Shown here one piece after another: positions 9,120 to 16,595 of a DNA stretch of 64,000 bases (position 1 is the stretch's first letter; every line of letters begins with the position of its first letter). Below the pieces are notes generated by a model. That model did not search any database and was not told where the DNA came from. It saw nothing but the letters and a program-made list of their open reading frames with translations. The DNA lies in assembly GCF_012971745.1 (NCBI RefSeq), contig NZ_CP048834.1:5837001-5901000 (forward strand), written 5' to 3'. A program made the translations under genes and the position numbers. Origin of the DNA: Starkeya sp. ORNL1 (GTDB taxonomy: Bacteria; Pseudomonadota; Alphaproteobacteria; Rhizobiales; Xanthobacteraceae).

Positions 9120-9218
9120 CATCCTTCGTCGCCCGGCTTTGCCGGGCACCTCAGGATGACGTTGCGCCTAAGGAACCACGTCATCCTGAGCTGCTCGCGC
9201 AGCGAGCCTCGAAGCATG
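9120..9218. repeat. Palindromic repeat pair, family A
   Basis: First unit CATCCTTCG to CAGGATGACG at 9120-9161; second, inverted unit CACGTCATCCTGAG to CTCGAAGCATG ending at 9218. It lies between chpT and the CheW/receiver fusion gene. The second unit carries one substitution in its closing arm (GCATG instead of GGATG). Confidence 0.8.
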
Positions 9219-9383
9219 CTCACGCAGGACAACCTCGGCCCAGCCGCTGCGGAAAGTGCGGGATATCGGCGTAGAGTCCAATACCGTTTCAGCAGACGTT
9301 AACGCGGCTTCGCCGACACTCGCGGCGGTGCGTCCTGCCGGCGCGTGCCGCCTGTTCCGTGTTGCCGGCGCGTATGGATCATC

Positions 9384-10157
9384 ATGAGCCGTCCTGTTAC
9401 CGAGGTGCTGGTCTTCGCCCTCGACGGCATGCGCTTCGCGCTGCCGACTGCCGGCGTGGTGGAGCAGCTTGTCATTGACGGCGACCGCCTGCGCCGTCTG
9501 GCACGCCTTGCCGAGACCGGCGTGCTCGGCGCCAGCGGCTTGCCCTTGCTGCGCTTGTCGAGCCGGCTCGGCATAGGCGCGCCCGCCCAGTTGCGCGCCG
9601 GGTCGCTGCTGCTGGTCGGCGAGGCCGGCCGCGTGCGCGGCACGGTGCTGCTCGATGCCGAACCGGTCATCACCTTCGCCGAACTGCGCGCCATGCCCGC
9701 CACCGTGCCAGAGGCGCCGGCACGCCAGGCAGCGCTCGTCGCCGGCATCGCCGTGCTGCCGGCCGGCGAACGGGCGATCCTGTTGCAGATCCCCACCGGC
9801 ATCCTGCGCGAGAGCGCGCCGGAAGTTGCGGAGCCGGGCCCCCGGGCGCTGGTCGTGGCGCCTGCGGGAGCGCCGCGCGACCGCCTGCGTACGCTGCTGC
9901 GCCGTCTCGGCCATGAAGTGTCGCTCGCGGAGGATCCGCGCGCGGCGCGGCTCTCCGGGCGGCGCTTCGATACCATCGTGCTCGATCTCGATGCCTTCGC
10001 CGCGGAGGCCATCGAGCCGCGCGACGGCGTCCGCCTCATCGCCTGCAGTGCCGCTGCATTGCCGCGCGTGCCAAACGGCTTCGACAGCGCTATCCTCGCG
10101 GGTGACGTTGCGTCGCTCATCGCGGCGCTGGCGCAGCGCAAGACATTGGCGGCCTGA
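9384..10157 (+). CDS. CheW-like domain fused to degenerate receiver domain (CheA remnant?)
   Basis: A 257-residue protein. Residues 5-150 resemble a CheW/P5-type adaptor (TEVLVFALDGMRFALPTAG, LPLLRLSSRLG, RGTVLLDAEPV). Residues 155-250 look like a response-regulator receiver: ALVVAPAGAPRDRLRTLLRR, then TIVLDLDAF, which could carry the acceptor aspartate. The acidic pair and the conserved lysine of active receivers are not evident. This domain order is that of the C-terminus of a hybrid CheA, but the Hpt, dimerisation and ATPase domains are absent. It probably cooperates with the CheW-like and CheY-like genes that follow. Start ATG 9384; an upstream in-frame ATG at 9345 is less likely. Confidence 0.65.
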   Translation: MSRPVTEVLVFALDGMRFALPTAGVVEQLVIDGDRLRRLARLAETGVLGASGLPLLRLSSRLGIGAPAQLRAGSLLLVGEAGRVRGTVLLDAEPVITFAELRAMPATVPEAPARQAALVAGIAVLPAGERAILLQIPTGILRESAPEVAEPGPRALVVAPAGAPRDRLRTLLRRLGHEVSLAEDPRAARLSGRRFDTIVLDLDAFAAEAIEPRDGVRLIACSAAALPRVPNGFDSAILAGDVASLIAALAQRKTLAA

Positions 10158-10173
10158 CAAGGTGACGACATAG

Positions 10174-10671
10174 ATGGATGCTTCGACGGTCCGCTCGGAT
10201 ACGGCTGGTGCGACGGTGCCGCACGTCGTCGCCGAGCTCGGTCCGATATGGCTGGCTATACCCGCCGACGAGGTGGTCGAGCTGTTCATCCCCGAGCGCA
10301 TCCTCGCTCTGCCGCTGGCGCCCGACGGCATTGCCGGGCTTTGCCATCTGCGCGGGCGTGCCGCCGCGGCGATCGACCTTCGGCAGATGTTTCCCGAGCT
10401 TGGCCCGCCGCCGGCCCGCTCCCCTGTCGCGGTCGGGCTGGAGAGCAATGGCGGCTTCTACGCGCTGCTGGTCGACGACATTGAGGGCATGGCCGGGCTC
10501 GATCACTCCGGCGCCGAGACGGCACCACCGACGCTGCTTGGCCGGTTCGCCAACGGCGTCCATCCGCACGGCAGCCGAACGCTTGTCCGGCTCGACGTGG
10601 CCTGCCTGCTCACTGAAGCCGAGCGCATCAGCGGCCCCGCATTGACGCGCGGCGACCGGCAATCCGCTTGA
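10174..10671 (+). CDS. CheW-like chemotaxis adaptor
   Basis: A 165-residue single-domain CheW-like protein. GPIWLAIPADEVVELF and GIAGLCHLRGRAAAAIDLRQMF fit the two beta-barrel subdomains of CheW, and ALLVDDIEGM fits the conserved late strand. CheW normally links chemoreceptors to CheA. No receptor or CheA is visible here, so the partner is unknown. AAGGTGA precedes the ATG. It starts 16 bases after the CheW/receiver fusion gene and ends 13 bases before the CheY-like gene, indicating one operon. Confidence 0.78.
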   Translation: MDASTVRSDTAGATVPHVVAELGPIWLAIPADEVVELFIPERILALPLAPDGIAGLCHLRGRAAAAIDLRQMFPELGPPPARSPVAVGLESNGGFYALLVDDIEGMAGLDHSGAETAPPTLLGRFANGVHPHGSRTLVRLDVACLLTEAERISGPALTRGDRQSA

Positions 10672-10684
10672 GGAGGCGGCTTCC

Positions 10685-11050
10685 ATGAAAACCTGCCTCG
10701 TCGCCGACGATTCCAGCGTCATTCGCAAGGTGGTCCGCCACATCCTCGAGGGCCACGGGTTCACCGTTTCCGAGGCTGCCGACGGACGCCAGGCGCTCGA
10801 CCAGGTGGGGCGGCACATGCCCGACGGCATATTGCTCGACTGGAGCATGCCGGCGATGGACAGTTTCGACTTCCTGCGCGCGCTGCGCGCCATGCCGGGC
10901 GGCGACCATCCGAAGGTGGTGTTCTGCGCGGTGGAGAACGAACTCGCGGTGATCGCCCGCGCCATGCATGCCGGGGCCGACGATACGCTGCTGAAGCCCT
11001 TCGACCGCGAAGTGCTGAGCGCCAAGCTGCACCAGGTCGGGCTGATCTGA
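10685..11050 (+). CDS. CheY-like single-domain response regulator
   Basis: A 121-residue receiver domain without an output domain. The acidic pair (Asp8, Asp9), the phosphoacceptor Asp52 in ILLDWSMP and Lys104 in LLKPFD are all present, so it should accept phosphate. The usual Thr/Ser switch residue after beta-4 appears replaced: the strand reads VVFCAVENE. A very good ribosome site (GAGGAGG) precedes the ATG. Third gene of the small chemotaxis-like operon downstream of chpT. A role in signalling to ChpT/CtrA or to a distant kinase is inference only. Confidence 0.85.
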   Translation: MKTCLVADDSSVIRKVVRHILEGHGFTVSEAADGRQALDQVGRHMPDGILLDWSMPAMDSFDFLRALRAMPGGDHPKVVFCAVENELAVIARAMHAGADDTLLKPFDREVLSAKLHQVGLI

Positions 11051-11067
11051 TTTTCTTGTCCCCCGAT

Positions 11068-11170
11068 GTCATCCCGGACGGCCGTCAGGCCGATCCGGGA
11101 TCGCGTGCCGAAAGGGGCGCATAATCGGCGCGCGATCCCGGCTCTGCGCTTCGCTCCGGCCGGGATGACG
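11068..11170. repeat. Palindromic repeat block, family B
   Basis: Begins GTCATCCCGG at 11068 and ends CCGGGATGACG at 11170. It holds two inner hairpins (arms CCGGACGG/CCGATCCGG and GATCCCGG/CCGGGAT-like) joined by about 30 bases. It lies directly after the CheY-like gene and could serve as its transcript end. Confidence 0.8.
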
Positions 11171-11204
11171 ACGAGCAGGGAATGCGCATGCTACACTTCC
11201 GCTC

Positions 11205-11591
11205 ATGACGCGCATGGCCCGCTTCCCCCTCCTGTCTCGCCTCCTGCTGGTGCTGGCCTTGCTGGCGCTCGGCGGCGAACTCGCGGCGCCGGCATTCGCG
11301 ACCGCGCTCAGTGCCGGACGCGACATGCCCTGCCATGAACAGATGCGGACGCCCTTGCACGCGGCGGATGGGCCGGTCGCCGCCCGCGGCGAACATCGTC
11401 ACGGCACCGCGCCGCAACCGGCTGTCGGCCATCTGTGCTGCGCGCTGGCCTGCCTCGTCATCGCGCCGGCGGGGGAGGGGCCGATCCTGTCGCCGGCGCG
11501 GAGCGTCGCGGCATGGGATGGTCCTGCGGCGTCCGCATTGACCGGACTCGCCCTGCCGATCCCGGTGCCGCCGCCGCGAACCATCTCCTGA
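11205..11591 (+). CDS. Small secreted Cys/His-containing protein
   Basis: A 128-residue protein of unknown function. The first 32 residues form a signal peptide (LLLVLALLALGGELAAPAFA). The mature part has HEQMRTPLHAADG, GEHRHGT and HLCCALACLVI, that is, several His and three Cys in a short stretch that could bind metal. It resembles the small DUF2946-type proteins often found beside copper genes, and the next gene encodes a His/Met-rich DUF305 protein. There is no strong ribosome site at ATG 11205; ATG 11214 is an alternative. Confidence 0.6.
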   Translation: MTRMARFPLLSRLLLVLALLALGGELAAPAFATALSAGRDMPCHEQMRTPLHAADGPVAARGEHRHGTAPQPAVGHLCCALACLVIAPAGEGPILSPARSVAAWDGPAASALTGLALPIPVPPPRTIS

Positions 11592-11674
11592 AACCCCGAC
11601 GATCCCTGCCGCGTTGCTCCGCCTTCATCGGGCGGGAGTGCAGCGGCGCATCCTTCATTCAGGAGACGACAATC

Positions 11675-12058
11675 ATGACCATCATCCGTTCCGCCGTGCT
11701 CGGCATCCTGGCGCTGGCGCTCGCCGGCGCTGCCGCGTCCGCGCAGACCATGAACATGCCCGGCATGGACCACAGCAGCCATATGCAGCAAGGCGCTGCG
11801 GCGAATCCGTCATCCGAGGCGTTCGAGCGGGCCAATACCCGCATGCATCAGGGCATGACGATGCCCTTCACCGGAGACACCGATATCGACTTCGCCAAGG
11901 GGATGATCCCGCACCATCAGGGCGCGATCGACATGGCGAAGATCGAGCTGCAATACGGCAAGGATGCCGAGATGAGGAAGCTCGCCGAGGAGATCATCAA
12001 GGCACAGGAAAGCGAGATCGCCTTCCTGAAGGCCTGGCTGGCGAAGCAGGGGAAGTAG
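11675..12058 (+). CDS. Periplasmic DUF305 (CopM-like) protein
   Basis: A 127-residue secreted protein with a signal peptide (GILALALAGAAASAQ) and a Met/His-rich segment just after it (MNMPGMDHSSHM). The body carries DUF305 hallmarks: DIDFAKGMIPHHQGAIDMAKIELQYGKD, ending with a helix containing KAQESEIAFLKAWL. Some family members bind copper in the periplasm. AGGAGACGAC precedes ATG 11675. It follows the small Cys/His-rich gene by 83 bases, and the pair may form a metal-related unit. The function here is inferred from the family. Confidence 0.87.
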   Translation: MTIIRSAVLGILALALAGAAASAQTMNMPGMDHSSHMQQGAAANPSSEAFERANTRMHQGMTMPFTGDTDIDFAKGMIPHHQGAIDMAKIELQYGKDAEMRKLAEEIIKAQESEIAFLKAWLAKQGK

Positions 12059-12071
12059 TCGATCTGCTTCA

Positions 12072-12175
12072 ACGTCCTTCGAGGCCGGGGCGTTGCCCCG
12101 CCGCCTCAGGATGACGTCGCAATTAATTGCACCACGTCATCCTGAGGTGCGAGCGTTAGCGAGCCTCGAAGGATG
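12072..12175. repeat. Palindromic repeat pair, family A
   Basis: First unit from GTCCTTCGAGGC to CTCAGGATGACG (12073-12116); inverted second unit ACCACGTCATCCTGAG to CTCGAAGGATG ending at 12175. It lies in the gap between two convergent transcripts (DUF305 gene and ctrA), just before the ctrA terminator. Confidence 0.85.
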
Positions 12176-12208
12176 TTCCAGCCGAGTGACGCTCCCGTCC
12201 GCCAAAAC

Positions 12209-12236
12209 AAAAACCCCGCCTCGCGGCGGGGTTTTT
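12209..12236 (-). terminator. Rho-independent terminator of ctrA (bidirectional)
   Basis: A perfect stem, AAAAACCCCGCC (12209-12220) and GGCGGGGTTTTT (12225-12236), with loop TCGC. It has a T-run on either strand, so it can stop both ctrA (minus) and read-through from the DUF305 gene (plus). Confidence 0.92.
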
Positions 12237-12263
12237 CTGTCCGGCGAACCCGGAAGGCGCGGC

Positions 12264-12965
12264 TCAGGCCGGGATGCGTTCCTCGCTGTCGGTGGGCTCG
12301 CGCAGCACATAGCCGCGGCCCCACACCGTCTCGATATAGTTGCGGCCGGAGGAGGCATTGGCGAGCTTCTTGCGCAGCTTGCAGATGAAGACGTCGATGA
12401 TCTTCAGCTCCGGCTCGTCCATGCCGCCATAGAGATGATTGAGGAACATCTCCTTGGTCAGCGTCGTGCCCTTGCGCAGCGAGAGGAGCTCCAGCATCTG
12501 GTACTCCTTGCCGGTCAGGTGCACGCGGGCAGCGGAGACTTCCACCGTCTTGGTGTCGAGATTGACGATGAGGTCGCCGGTCTGGATGACCGACTGGGCG
12601 TGGCCCTTGGAGCGGCGCACGATGGCGTGGATGCGGGCGACCAGCTCGTCCTTGTGGAACGGCTTGGTGAGATAGTCGTCGGCGCCGAAGCCGAGGCCCT
12701 TCACCTTGTCCTCGATGCCGGCGAGGCCGGAGAGGATGAGGATCGGCGTCTTCACCTTGGCGACGCGCAATCCCTTCAGGACATCATAGCCCGACATGTC
12801 GGGCAGATTGAGGTCGAGGAGGATGATGTCGTAGTCATAGAGCTTGCCGAGATCGACGCCCTCTTCACCGAGATCCGTCGTATAGACGTTGAAGCTCTCG
12901 GACTTCAGCATCAATTCGATGCTCTGCGCGGTCGCGCGGTCGTCCTCGATGAGCAAGACGCGCAT
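12264..12965 (-). CDS. ctrA: Cell-cycle master regulator CtrA
   Basis: A 233-residue OmpR-type response regulator. The receiver domain (1-120) has Asp8, Asp9, phosphoacceptor Asp51 ([16 protein letters not shown]) and the lysine in [10 protein letters not shown]. The DNA-binding winged helix follows, with the very conserved [20 protein letters not shown] and [19 protein letters not shown]. CtrA controls cell division, flagella, pili and DNA methylation genes and receives phosphate from ChpT, also encoded here. The C-terminus is EERIPA rather than the di-alanine end that targets Caulobacter CtrA to ClpXP. The upstream region carries clustered GANTC methylation sites. Confidence 0.97.
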   Translation of the reverse strand: MRVLLIEDDRATAQSIELMLKSESFNVYTTDLGEEGVDLGKLYDYDIILLDLNLPDMSGYDVLKGLRVAKVKTPILILSGLAGIEDKVKGLGFGADDYLTKPFHKDELVARIHAIVRRSKGHAQSVIQTGDLIVNLDTKTVEVSAARVHLTGKEYQMLELLSLRKGTTLTKEMFLNHLYGGMDEPELKIIDVFICKLRKKLANASSGRNYIETVWGRGYVLREPTDSEERIPA

Positions 12966-13502
12966 GCCAATCCCCTTCCCTCGCCACGGCCTTTAAGGGG
13001 TCAAAACACACGTTGGCCACACCGGCCCGAGCGTTGCTCTTCCCCGCGCCCGGCTTGGCACACCGATTCGACACTCAATAGAATAGAGGTAACAAAACCT
13101 GATTCCCCTGCACAAGCGGAAACGCGAAAATATGTTCGAGTCTTACCGCAAGCGCCTGTATCGGAAAAAGATTTTGGCAACCCCAGACTTTGAGTCACGT
13201 CTTAACGATTGGGCCTAAGTGAATCTTGCGACTCGCCTTTTCACGCGCGTCGCCAGAATGCACCGGACGTGACACGATCATTAACGGAGCCGGTAAACAA
13301 ATCGTTTCCATCTCGTTGCCAACTCGAAGAAAGGTGGAACAGACGGGCATCCGGCCGGCGTGGGGTAAGGAAGCGGCAACCTGTCCTTGCGATGATGATG
13401 TCGTGCCGTCGCGTAAGGATGGTGCAGGTCGGCACGGCGATGCGGCAAATTGGAATGAATGCGGCAACCGGATGCTAACCTGAGTATCGGAGTATCAGCC
13501 GT
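12966..13502 (-). promoter_or_regulatory. ctrA upstream regulatory region with six GANTC sites
   Basis: A 537-base gene-free region between ctrA and the divergent fliJ-like gene. Six GANTC motifs (the CcrM methylation target) lie within 170 bases: 13065, 13101, 13138, 13192, 13221 and 13230. TTAA half-sites resembling CtrA boxes occur at 13202 and 13281 (TTAACGGAGCC), but no full TTAA-N7-TTAAC is present. Methylation state and autoregulation control ctrA in Caulobacter; similar control here is inference. I see no open frame that looks coding in this stretch. Confidence 0.65.
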
Positions 13503-13898
13503 ATGAAATCCCGTGACACGCTCGCCCGCCTCAAGCGGTTCCAGGCCGAAGAAAAGCGTCGGCACTTCGTGCAGATCGAGACCATGATCGCCGATTTCGA
13601 GCGCATGGCCACCGATCTCGATCGCGAGATCGCCGCCGAGCAGCAGCGCTCGGGCATTTCCGACCCCAATCATTTCGCCTATCCGACCTATGCCCGTGCC
13701 GCCGCGACGCGCCGCGACAATCTCAAGCGCTCGGCCGACGAATTGAAGCAGCAACTCGACGAAGCCCGCGAGGCGCTCGACGCAGCGATGGACGAATTGC
13801 GCAAGGTCGAGGCGCTGGGTGAGCGCGAGCGCACCGAGACGCCGGTGGAGATCGCCCGCGCCGGTGCCGCGCGGCTGCGTCACGGCGCGACGATCTGA
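13503..13898 (+). CDS. fliJ: FliJ-like flagellar export chaperone
   Basis: A 131-residue, highly charged, all-helical coiled-coil protein starting MKSRDTLARLKRF, with long helices through residues 20-115. This is the small FliJ-like protein that in Hyphomicrobiales commonly lies divergently from ctrA. FliJ normally binds the ATPase FliI and export-gate protein FlhA in the flagellar type III system. fliI is not visible beside it here, so the family call rests on the N-terminal pattern, size and ctrA neighbour. GGAGTATC precedes the ATG. Confidence 0.75.
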   Translation: MKSRDTLARLKRFQAEEKRRHFVQIETMIADFERMATDLDREIAAEQQRSGISDPNHFAYPTYARAAATRRDNLKRSADELKQQLDEAREALDAAMDELRKVEALGERERTETPVEIARAGAARLRHGATI

Positions 13899-13965
13899 GC
13901 TTCCAGCCTCGCAGGGCCGATGCGCGGGCACCGCCCACGCTGACAGATCTATTTGCAGAAGCTGC

Positions 13966-14415
13966 TTATTTGTAGAAACCGACGCCGCAGATCAGCGTGC
14001 CGACCTTGGTTACATAGCTCTCCTTGGCCACCGGCTTGGTTTCGCCGAGCCGCGGAAATACATAATCGACCTCGGTGATCTGGCCTTCCTTGGCCTTCGC
14101 GAGCATTTCCTTGCCGAATTGCTTGCCGGCGGCATCCTTCAAGGTGTTGAGGTTGCTTCCCGCTTGCGCCGGATCGGGATGCGCCAAGGTTGCGCCATCC
14201 GCGCCGTTGCAGAACACATAGAGGTCGCGGTCGCCGAAGCCGTCGGCGCGCTTGCGGAATTTCTCCAGCGCCGCCTTCTGGTCCGCCTTGAGGGCGGTGA
14301 CCGCCCGCTCCAGCATGGCCTTGGCTTCCGCCGCCGTGCCGAACTGGCCCTGCGCCGATGCGCTGCCGGCGAGCGCCAGCGTCAGCACCGCCCAGGCCAT
14401 GATGTGTTTCCACAT
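13966..14415 (-). CDS. Periplasmic single-Cache domain protein
   Basis: A 149-residue secreted protein with a signal peptide (MAWAVLTLALAGSASAQ). The mature part matches the sCache_2 fold seen as free-standing periplasmic proteins: AKAMLERAVTALKADQKAALEKF, DRDLYVFCNGADGATLAHP and YVFPRLGETKPVAKESYV. Such domains bind small ligands such as carboxylates and normally sit in chemoreceptors or kinases; here there is no membrane anchor or output domain. GGGAGGCGG precedes the ATG. The ligand is unknown. Confidence 0.83.
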   Translation of the reverse strand: MWKHIMAWAVLTLALAGSASAQGQFGTAAEAKAMLERAVTALKADQKAALEKFRKRADGFGDRDLYVFCNGADGATLAHPDPAQAGSNLNTLKDAAGKQFGKEMLAKAKEGQITEVDYVFPRLGETKPVAKESYVTKVGTLICGVGFYK

Positions 14416-14476
14416 TGCCGCCTCCCGTTTTCGTTGGGCGTGAAGCTAGCAGCGGGTGGGATGGTGTCGAGGCCGC

Positions 14477-15094
14477 TTACCGTTCGATCACCGGGATCTG
14501 TGGCGCCGCAGCTAACGGCAGGGTGCCGTTGAGGCGCGGATCGTCCGCCACCTCTATGGCGCGGGCATAGGCGGTGAAGCCGGCCTTCAGATAGAAGCCC
14601 ACCGCCGCCGGATGATCGAGCGTGCAGGTGTGCACCATCAGCCGCTCGACCGAGCGCGACCAGACGATCTCGTTCGCCCGGTTCATCAGGAAGCGCCCGG
14701 CGCCGGCGCCGGTGAATTCCGGCACCACGCCGAAGAAGGCCAGCTCGACCAGCGCCGGCGCCTGCCGGAAATCGAGTTCGAGCAGGCCGACGTCGGCGCC
14801 ATCGTGGGTGAGGGCATACAGCTCGACCAAGGGATCGCCGATGATGGCGAGCAGCGCCTCATCACTCAACTCCAGGCGGGACAGCCACAGCCAGTCCTCG
14901 CCGATGCGGCGGAACAGCGCGCGGTACCAGTCCGGCTGCGGTGTCTCGACCCTGCGTACCGCGAGGGCGGCCTCCGGCTCGCGCATCCGGGCAGGGCGGG
15001 CGCGCATCTCCAGATAGGTGACGACGGAGGCGATCTTGCCGGCGGGGATGGGCGTGTAGCCGTCGAGATCGAGCGTGGGGGATGTGTCGGACAT
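14477..15094 (-). CDS. GNAT family N-acetyltransferase
   Basis: A 205-residue protein. Residues 95-180 form a GNAT acetyltransferase core: DVGLLELDFRQ, LAFFGVVPEFTGAGAGRFLM (the acetyl-CoA pyrophosphate loop) and HTCTLDHPAAVGFYLKAGF. The first 90 residues are a non-catalytic extension beginning LDLDGYTPIPAGKIASVVTYLEM, which is characteristic of a subfamily in alphaproteobacteria. The substrate cannot be deduced. Single gene, 61 bases from the sCache gene on the same strand. Confidence 0.88.
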   Translation of the reverse strand: MSDTSPTLDLDGYTPIPAGKIASVVTYLEMRARPARMREPEAALAVRRVETPQPDWYRALFRRIGEDWLWLSRLELSDEALLAIIGDPLVELYALTHDGADVGLLELDFRQAPALVELAFFGVVPEFTGAGAGRFLMNRANEIVWSRSVERLMVHTCTLDHPAAVGFYLKAGFTAYARAIEVADDPRLNGTLPLAAAPQIPVIER

Positions 15095-15152
15095 GGCGGG
15101 TGGATTATAGCGTTCGGCGGCGGTGGGGAAGTTGGCAGGTTGTCCTGCTTGA

Positions 15153-15251
15153 GCATCCTTCGAGGCTCGCTGGGCTCGTACCTCAGGATGAGGTCGTCTT
15201 TGATGAACAACTCATCCTGAGGTGCCGGCCGACGGCCGGCCTCGAAGGATG
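15153..15251. repeat. Palindromic repeat pair, family A
   Basis: First unit CATCCTTCGAGG to CTCAGGATGAGG (15153-15193); inverted second unit CTCATCCTGAGG to CTCGAAGGATG ending at 15251. It sits between the divergent GNAT and CysA-type genes, upstream of both. Confidence 0.85.
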
Positions 15252-15359
15252 CTCACGCAGGACACCCAGCGTCACGCGACACCTCACCCGCTTCACACAT
15301 TCGATTTTTCAGCTATCTTGCGGTGAATTCCATTAATCACATCTACTAAGAGTGAATAT

Positions 15360-16463
15360 ATGACGGTCGCCGTCACCATCGAATCCGTCAGCAAGAGCTT
15401 CAGCGCCTCCGGCGCCGCCGCGCTCTCCGACGTCTCGCTCGACGTCAAGCCGAGCGAACTGGTCGCGCTGCTCGGGCCGTCCGGCTCCGGCAAGACCACG
15501 CTGTTGCGCATCGTTGCCGGCCTCGAGCAGCCGAGCGGCGGGCGCGTGCTGTTCGATGGCGGCGACGCCCTCTCCGTGCCGGTGCGTCGGCGCGGCATCG
15601 GCTTCGTGTTCCAGAATTACGCGCTGTTCCGGCACATGAATGTCGCCGAGAATATCGCCTTCGGGCTGCGGTCGCGCGCGCGCGCCGAGCGCCCGGCCGA
15701 GGCGGAGATCAGGAAGCGGGTCGACGATCTGCTCGCGCTGGTCCAGCTGGAAGGCTATGGCGGGCGTTTTCCGGCGCAGCTCTCGGGCGGCCAGCGCCAG
15801 CGCGTGGCACTCGCCCGCGCGCTGGCCATCGAACCGAAGGTGCTGCTGCTCGACGAGCCGTTCGGCGCGCTCGATGCGCTGGTGCGCAAGGAGTTGCGCA
15901 AATGGCTGCGCGACCTGCACGACCGCACCGGCCACACCACGCTGTTCGTCACCCACGACCAGGAAGAGGCGCTGGAACTCGCCGACCGCGTGGTGGTGAT
16001 GGGCAAGGGCCGGATCGAGCAGGTCGGCACGCCGGACGATGTCTATGACCGGCCGGCCACTGCCGCGGTGTTCGGCTTCATGGGCGAATCGAGCCGGATC
16101 GAAGTCGAGGTGAGGGACGGCCTCGCTGTCGCCGGGCCGACCGCGATCGCCGCAGCGACGCAGCCGGTGCCGGACGGGCCGGGCCTCTTGTATGTGCGCC
16201 CGCACGATGTGGCCATCGGCCTGCCGGGCACGCCCGGTCTCAGGGGCGCGGTGCGCGGCTTCCGCCGCCATGGCGCCATTCGCCGCGTCGAGATCGCGGT
16301 CGGCAGCGCGGTGCTGGAGGCGGACATCGCGCCGTCCGTGCGGGTGCCGGTCGGCGAGCCGGTCGCCGTGCGGCTGGAGCGGGCACGGCTGTTCGCATCC
16401 GGTGGCCCCGGCGTCGATTGCCGCGCCCCGCCGCCGCACCAGCCGGGTGACTACGCGATTTGA
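15360..16463 (+). CDS. cysA: Sulfate/thiosulfate-type ABC transporter ATPase (CysA-like), orphan
   Basis: A 367-residue ABC ATPase with Walker [14 protein letters not shown], signature [15 protein letters not shown], Walker [13 protein letters not shown] and a switch histidine in [10 protein letters not shown]. The C-terminal 110 residues ([15 protein letters not shown]) form a TOBE-like regulatory domain. Residue pattern ([28 protein letters not shown]) and domain order match CysA, which powers sulfate uptake. No cysT, cysW or sulfate-binding protein gene is adjacent, so it must serve permeases encoded elsewhere. Two family A repeats flank the gene. Confidence 0.85.
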   Translation: MTVAVTIESVSKSFSASGAAALSDVSLDVKPSELVALLGPSGSGKTTLLRIVAGLEQPSGGRVLFDGGDALSVPVRRRGIGFVFQNYALFRHMNVAENIAFGLRSRARAERPAEAEIRKRVDDLLALVQLEGYGGRFPAQLSGGQRQRVALARALAIEPKVLLLDEPFGALDALVRKELRKWLRDLHDRTGHTTLFVTHDQEEALELADRVVVMGKGRIEQVGTPDDVYDRPATAAVFGFMGESSRIEVEVRDGLAVAGPTAIAAATQPVPDGPGLLYVRPHDVAIGLPGTPGLRGAVRGFRRHGAIRRVEIAVGSAVLEADIAPSVRVPVGEPVAVRLERARLFASGGPGVDCRAPPPHQPGDYAI

Positions 16464-16491
16464 GCTGTCGCCCTGCGTGAGCATCCTTCGA

Positions 16492-16579
16492 GGCCCGGCT
16501 TTGCCGGGCACCTCAGGATGAGGTTCATTTTGTGAGGACAACCCCATCCTGAGGTGCCGCGAAGCGGCCTCGAAGGATG
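16492..16579. repeat. Palindromic repeat pair, family A
   Basis: First unit CATCCTTCGAGGC to CTCAGGATGAGG (16492-16523); inverted second unit CCCATCCTGAGG to CTCGAAGGATG ending at 16579. It lies between the convergent CysA-type and YVTN genes, 28 bases past the cysA stop. Confidence 0.85.
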
Positions 16580-16595
16580 CTGAAGCAGAACGCGT

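Noticed and set aside
13202..13300. CtrA boxes in the ctrA upstream region
   Set aside because: Only TTAA half-sites are present (13202, 13281); none has the second half at seven bases, so I list them only as weak half-sites.
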